A stretch of 64,000 nucleotides of DNA, from the NCBI GenBank assembly GCA_946902985.2, contig CAMPQE020000053.1, positions 1,116,001-1,180,000 of the forward strand, in the 5' to 3' direction. Within the stretch, counting starts at the first letter, position 1; every line of letters begins with the position of its first letter. The position numbers and the translations under genes are program-made. The notes below the pieces were generated by a model, which was not told the origin of the DNA, did no database searches, and worked only from the letters and a program-made list of their open reading frames with translations. Shown here one piece after another: positions 58,301-64,000 of the stretch. The DNA comes from Meconema thalassinum (Eukaryota; Arthropoda; Insecta; Orthoptera; Tettigoniidae).

Positions 58301-60450
58301 CTAATCTATCTTATATCTACTAGGGCTTGGTGCAAACCTGTATACCATCACTGTTGCCACTACTTATCTACCTTATATCCACTAGGGCTTGGCCCAACCC
58401 GTGTACTATCACTGTTGCCACTACTAATCTACCTTATATCTACTATGGCTTGGCGCAACCTGTGTACCATCACTGTTGACACTACTCATCTACCTTATAT
58501 CTACTATGGCTTGGCGCAACCTGTGTACCATCACTGTTGCCACTACTAATCTACCTTATATCCACTAGGGCTTGGCGCAACCTGTGTACCATCACTGTTG
58601 CCACTACTAATCTACCTTATATCTACTATGGCTTGGCGCAACCTGTGTACCATCACTGTTGCCACTACTAATCTACCTTATATCTACTAGGGCTTGGCGC
58701 AACCTGTATACCATCACCGTTGCCACTACTAATCTACCTTATATCTACTAGGGCTTGGTGCAACCTGTATACCATCACTGTTGACACTACTAATCTAACT
58801 TATATCTAGTAGGGCTTGGTGCAACCTGTATACCATCACTGTTGACACTACTAATCTACCTTATATCTACTATGGCTTGGCGCAACCTGTGTACCATCAC
58901 TGTTGCCACTACTAATCTACCTTATATCCACTAGGGCTTGGCGCAACCTGTGTACCATCACTGTTGCCACTACTAATCTACCTTATATCTACTATGGCTT
59001 GGCGCAACCTGTGTACCATCGCTGTTGCCACTACTAATCTACCTTATATCTACTATGGCTTGGCGCAACCTGTATACCAACACTGTTGCCACTACTAATC
59101 TACCTTATATCTACTATGGCTTGGCGCAACCTGTGTACCATCACTGTTGCCACTACTAATCTACCTTATATCTACTAGGGCTTGGCGCAACCTGTGTACC
59201 ATCACTGTTGCCACTACTAATCTACCTTATATCTACTAGGGCTTGGCGCAACCTGTGTACCATCACTGTTGCCACTACTAAACTACCTTATATCTACTAG
59301 GGCTTGGCGCAACCTGTGTACCATCACTGTTGCCACTACTAATCTACCTTATATCTACTAGGGATTGGTGCAACCTGTGTACCATCACTGTTGACACTAC
59401 TAATCTACCTTATATCTACTGGGGCTTGGTGCAACCTGTATACCATCACTGTTGACACTATTAATCTATCTTATATCTACTAGGGCTTGGTGCAACCTGT
59501 ATACCATCACTGTTGACACTACTAATCTACCTTATATCTACTAGGGCTTGGTGCAACCTGTGTACCATCACTGTTGACACTACTAATCTGCCTTATATCT
59601 ACTAGTGCTTGGTGCAACCTGTGTACCATCACTCTTGCCACTACTAATCTACCTTATATCAACTATGGCTTGGCGCAACCTGTGTACCATCACTGTTGCC
59701 ACTACTAATCTACCTTATATCTACTAGGGCTTGGTGCAACCTGTATACCATCACTGTTGACACTACTAATCTATCTTATATCTACTAGGGCTTGGTGCAA
59801 ACCTGTATACCATCACTGTTGCCACTACTAATCTACCTTATATCCACTAGGGCTTGGCGCAACCTGAGTACTATCACTGTTGCCACTACTAATCTACCTT
59901 ATATCTACTATGGCTTGGCGCAACCTGTGTACCATCACTGTTGACACTACTAATCTACCTTATATCTAATATGGCTTGGCGCAACCTGTGTACCATCACT
60001 GTTGCCACTACTAATCTACCTTATACTACTAGGGCTTGGCGCAACCTGTAAACCATCACTGTTGCCAGTACTAATCTACCTTATATCTACTAGGGCTTGT
60101 TGCAACCTGTGTACCATCACTGTTGCCACTACTAATCTACCTTATATCTACTAGGGCTTGGTGCAACCTGTGTACCATCACTGTTGCCGCTACTAATCTA
60201 CCTTATATCTACTAGGGCTTGGCGCATCCTGTATTCCATCACTGCTGACACTACTAATTCACGTTATATCTACTAGGGCTTGGCGCAACCTGTATACCAT
60301 CACTGTTGACACTACTAATTTACCTTATATCTACTAGGGCTGGGCGCAACCTGCTCACCATCACTGTTGCCACTACTAATCTACCTTATATCTACTAGGG
60401 CTTGGCGCAACCTGTATACCATCACTGTTGCCACTACTTATCTGCCTTAT
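55391..60450 (+). repeat. Tandem duplication of about 5.06 kb, copy 2
   Basis: Partner of 50330-55390, directly abutting it. Markers: ATCAACTATGG near 55572, CTACTGTGGCTTGACGC near 56674, CTCCCTTATATC near 56783, GTAAACC at 57302 and 60048. The copies differ by two offsetting one-monomer indels and by single bases such as GTGTAATATCACTG near 57425, CCTGTATGCC near 56024 and GTGTGCC near 56269. Most of the window's GTAAACC, TTGTTGCAACC, GTTGCCGCTAC and TTCACGTTATATC monomers lie in this pair. Confidence 0.82.
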
Positions 60451-63400
60451 ATCTACTAGGGATTGGTGCAACCTGCATACCACCACTGTTGACACTACTA
60501 ATCTACCTTATATCCACTAGGGCTTGGTGCAACCTGTATTCCATCACTGTTGACACTACTAATCTACCTTATATCCACTAGGGCTTGGCGCAACCTGTAT
60601 TCCATCACTGTTGACACTACTAATCTACCTTATATCTACTAGGGCTTGGCGCAACCTGTATACCATCACTGTTGACACTACTAATTTACCTTATATCTAC
60701 TAGGGCTGGGCGCAACCTGCTCTCCACTACTGTTGCCACTACTAATCTACCTTATATCTACTAGGGCTTGGCGCAACCTGTATACCATCACTGTTGCCAC
60801 TACTAAACTACCTTATATCTACTAGGGCTTGGTGCAACCTGTGTACCATCACTGTTGCCACTACTAATCTACCTTATATCTACTAGGGATTGGTGCAACC
60901 TGTGTACCATCACTGTTGCCACTACTAATCTACCTTATATCTACTAGGGCTTGGTGCAACCTGTGTACCATCACTGTTGCCACTACTTATCTGCCTTATA
61001 TCTACTAGGGATTGGTGCAACCTGTGTAACATCACTGTTGACACTACTAATCTACCTTATATATACTAGGGCTTGGCGCAACCTGTATACCATCACTGTT
61101 GACACTACTAATCTACCTTATATCTACTAGGGCTTGGTGCAACCTGTGTACCATCACTGTTGCCACTACTAATTCACCTTATATCTACCAAGGCTTGGCG
61201 CAACCTGTATACCATCACTGTTGCCACTACTAATCTACCTTATACTACTAGGGCTTGGCGCAACCTGTATACCATCACTGTTGCCACTACTAATCTACCT
61301 TATATCTACTAGGGCTTGTTGCAACCTGTATTCCATCACTGTTGACACTACTAATTTACCTTATATCTACTAGGGCTTGGCGCAACCTGTATACCTTCAC
61401 TGTTGCCACTACTAATCTACCTTATATCTACTAGGGCTTGGCGCAACCTGTATACAATCACTGTTGCCACTACTAATCTACCTTATATCTACTAGGGCTT
61501 GGTCCTACCTGTATATCGTCACTGTTGCCACTACTAATCTACCTTATATCTTCTAGGGCTTGGCGCAACCTGTATACCATCACTGTTAACACTACTAATC
61601 TACCTTATATTTACTAGGGCTTGGCGCAACCCGTATACCATCACTGTTGCCACTACTAATCTACCTTATATCTACTAGGGCTTGGCGCAACCTGTATACC
61701 ATCACTGTTGCTACTATTAATCTACCTTATATCTACTAGGGCTTGACGCAACCTGTATACCATCACTGTTGACACTACTAATTCACCTTATATCTACTAG
61801 GGCTTGGCGCAACCTGTATACCATCACTGTTGCCACTACTAATCTACCTTATATTTACTAGGGCTTGGTGCAACCTGTATATCGTCACTGTTGCCACTAC
61901 TAATCTACCTTATATCTACTAGGGCTTGGCGCAAACTGTATACCATCACTGTTAACACTACTAATCTACCTTATATTTACTAGGGCTTGGCGCAACCCGT
62001 ATACCATCACTGTTGTCACTACTAATCTACCTTATATCTACTAGGGCTTGGCGCAACCTGTATACCATCACTGTTGCTACTATTAATCTACCTTATATCT
62101 ACTAGGGCTTGGCGCAACCTGTATACCATCAGTTGACACTACTAATTCACCTTATATATACTATATATACTAGGGCTTGGCGCAACCTGTATACCATCAC
62201 TGTTGACACTACTAATTTACCTTATATCTACTAAGGCTGGGCGCAACCTACTCACCATCACTGTTGCCACTACTAATGTACCGTATATCTACTAGGGCTT
62301 GGCGCAACCTGTATACCATCACTGTTGCCACTACTAATGTGCCTTATATCTACTAGGGATTGGTGCAACCTGAATTCCACCACTGTTGACACTACTTATC
62401 TACCTTATATCTACTGGGGCTTGGTGCAACCTGTGTACCATCACTGTTGCCACTACTAATCTACCTTATATCTACTAGGGCTTGGCGCAACCTGTATACC
62501 ATCACTGTTGCTTCTATTAATCTACCTTATATCTACTAGGGATTGGAGTAACCAGTGTACCATCACTGTTGCCACTACTTATCTGCCTTATATCTACTAG
62601 GGATTGGTGCAACCTGCATACCACCACTGTTGACACTACTAATCTACCTTATATCCACTAGGGCTTGTTGCAACCTGTATTCCATCACTGTTGACACTAC
62701 TAATTTACCTTATATCTACTAGGACTTGGCGCAACCTGTATACCATCACTGTTGCCACTACTAATCTACCTTATATCTACTAGGGCTTGGTGCAACCTGT
62801 ATATCGTCACTGTTGCCACTACTAATCTACCTTATATCTACTAGGGCTTGGCGCAACCTGTATACCATCACTGTTAACACTACTAATCTACCTTATATTT
62901 ACTAGGGCTTGGCGCAACCCGTATACCATCACTGTTGCCACTACTAATCTACCTTATATCTACTAGGGCTTGGCACAACCTGTATACCATCACTGTTGCT
63001 ACTATTAATCTACCTTATATCTACTAGGGCTTGGCGCAACCTGTATACCATCACTGTTGACACTACTAATTCACCTTATATCTACTAGGGCTTGGCGCAA
63101 CCTGTATACCATCACTGTTGACACTACTAATTTACCTTATATCTACTAGGGCTGGGCGCAACCTGCTCACCATCACTGTTGCCACTACTAATGTACCTTA
63201 TATCTACTAGGGCTTTGCGCAACCTGTATACCATCACTGTTGCCACTACTAATCTGCCTTATATCTACTAGGGATTGGTGCAACCTGAATTCCACCACTG
63301 TTGACACTACTAATCTACCTTATATCCACTAGGGCTTGGTGCAACCTGTGTACCATCACTGTTGCCACTACTAATCTACCTTATATCTACTAGGGCTTGG

Positions 63401-64000
63401 TGCAACCTGTGTACCATCACTGTTGACACTACTAATCTACCTTATATCTACTAGGGCTTGGCGAAACCTGTATACCATCACTGTTGCCACTACTAATCTA
63501 CCTTATATCTACTAGGGCTTGGCGCAACCTGTATTCCATCACTGTTGACACTACTAATTCACCTTATATCTACTAGGGCTTGGCGCAACCTGTATACCAT
63601 CACTGTTGACACTACTAATTTACCTTATATCTACTAGGGCTGGGCGCAACCTGCTCACCATCACTGTTGCCACTACTAATCTACTTTATATCTACTAGGG
63701 CTTGGTGCAACCTGTATACCATCACTGTTGACCCTACTAATTTACCTTATATATACTAGGGCTTGGCGCAACCTGTATACCATCACTGTTGCCACTACTA
63801 ATCTACCTTATATCTACTAGGGCTTGGCGCAACCTGTATACCATCACTGTTGACACTACTAATTTACCTTATATCTACTAGGGCTTGGCGCAACTTTTTT
63901 ACCATCACTGTTGCCACTGCTAATCTACCTTATATCTACTAGGGCTTGGCGCAACTTGTATTCCATCACTGTTGACACAACTAATTTACCTTATATCTAC
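60451..64000 (+). repeat. Most diverged segment, right end of window
   Basis: About the first 380 bases repeat 57.71-58.08 kb. After that, monomers carry many variants seen rarely or nowhere else: CTACCAAGGC near 61186, GGTCCTACC near 61501, CTTCTAGGGC near 61551, GTTAAC at 61585, 61951 and 62873, GTTGCTACTATTAATC, GTTGCTTCTATTAATC near 62507, GATTGGAGTAACCAGTG near 62541 and CAACTTTTTTACC near 63891. Short local repeats of 366 bp and about 915 bp are visible, but no block of many kilobases matches the rest of the window. Reduced homogenisation would be expected nearer an array edge. Confidence 0.75.
62101..62175 (+). repeat. Irregular monomer with TATA-rich micro-duplication and CT deletion
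   Basis: Near 62128 the usual CATCACTGTTGAC reads CATCAGTTGAC (two bases lost). About 25 bases later the usual TTATATCTACTAGGG reads TTATATATACTATATATACT, a gain of nine bases formed by repeating a TATATATACTA-type unit. The net change is +7, which explains why the GTTAAC markers at 61951 and 62873 are 922 rather than 915 bp apart. I saw no other monomer with an indel this large. Confidence 0.85.

Larger units (their letters stand above)
1..64000 (+). repeat. 61-bp satellite tandem array filling the window (about 1,049 monomers)
   Basis: The same unit recurs every 61 bases from first base to last, always in the same orientation. Taking CTACTAGGGC as monomer positions 1-10, landmarks are TTGGCGCAAC or TTGGTGCAAC (11-20), GTATACC or GTGTACC (23-29), CACTGTTGCC or CACTGTTGAC (32-41), CACTACTAATCTACC (41-55) and TTATAT (56-61). 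Frequent variants include CTACTATGG, CTACTGGGG, CTACTAGTG, GGGATTGG, ATCCACTAG, AATCTGCC and AATCTATCTT. The consensus has about 18 C, 19 T, 15 A and 9 G, so the + strand is strongly C-over-G skewed. There is no unique sequence and no inversion. I do not recognise the family. Array length and homogeneity imply eukaryotic satellite DNA. Its location (centromere, pericentromere, subtelomere or interstitial) cannot be told from sequence alone. Confidence 0.98.

Noticed and set aside
62150..62172. Mobile element insertion or target-site duplication at the TATATATACTATATATACT tract
   Set aside because: Only nine bases are gained, all explained by local slippage of flanking sequence. No foreign sequence is present.
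1..64000. CRISPR array
   Set aside because: A CRISPR array has conserved repeats with unrelated spacers. Here the full 61 bp is conserved in every unit, there are no spacers, and no cas-like gene is present.
1..64000. TTATAT as a TATA box and TACTAAT as a splice branch point in each monomer
   Set aside because: Both are short AT-rich strings repeated about a thousand times by the array. No initiation region, splice sites or transcript structure go with them.
1..64000. Telomeric repeat
   Set aside because: GGGCTTAGGG-type variants contain TTAGGG, but only once per 61-bp monomer and only in three five-monomer runs. There is no run of consecutive TTAGGG units.

Overview
The whole 64 kb window is one uninterrupted, head-to-tail tandem array of a 61-bp satellite monomer, roughly 1,049 copies, all in the same orientation. 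I found no gene, RNA gene, transposon, CRISPR array or other unique sequence. The array is entered in mid-monomer at base 1 and left in mid-monomer at base 64000, so both array edges lie outside the window. I do not recognise the monomer as a named satellite family. A homogeneous array this long points to eukaryotic heterochromatin or satellite DNA (centromeric, pericentromeric, subtelomeric or a large interstitial VNTR). Four of its commonest variable sites are CpG versus TpG/CpA pairs, which would fit a genome with CpG methylation. The species cannot be named from this sequence.

Numbering the monomer from CTACTAGGGC as 1 to 10, the sequence carries GCAAC at 16-20, GTATAC or GTGTAC at 23-28, GTTGC or GTTGA at 36-40, and a CTA-rich tail at 43-61. 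The consensus is about 44% GC, and C outnumbers G about two to one on the + strand. Most monomers are exactly 61 bp. Rare 60-bp (TTATACTACTA) and 62-bp (GCAAACCTG) variants act as phase markers.

The informative layer is long-range structure: blocks of variant monomers recur in the same order. (1) Bases 1-1524 repeat 2685-4208 at a spacing of 2,684 bp. (2) A block of about 7.5 kb at 1525-9047 recurs at 11101-18623, exactly 9,576 bp downstream, and part of it recurs again at 19640-22960, 6,160-6,161 bp further on. (3) Bases 22.9-32.3 kb are a mosaic that includes a perfect 183-bp (three-monomer) tandem duplication near 23.16-23.53 kb and a distinctive variant block at 27.08-28.25 kb. (4) Bases 32268-40199 and 40200-48131 are a direct tandem duplication of 7,932 bp (130 monomers plus 2 bases) with no net indel and more than 99% identity by eye. 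(5) Bases 50330-55390 and 55391-60450 are a tandem pair of about 5.06 kb. (6) Bases 60451-64000 are the most diverged part, with unusual small indels and fewer long-range matches.

Nothing here works together as genes do. The logic is that of unequal exchange or replication-based amplification acting on units from 3 to about 157 monomers. Open frames up to 134 codons exist only because 61 is not a multiple of 3 and some monomers lose the TAG in CTACTAG. I judge them non-coding. All block boundaries and offsets were found by eye from marker variants and are good to about one monomer unless stated otherwise.
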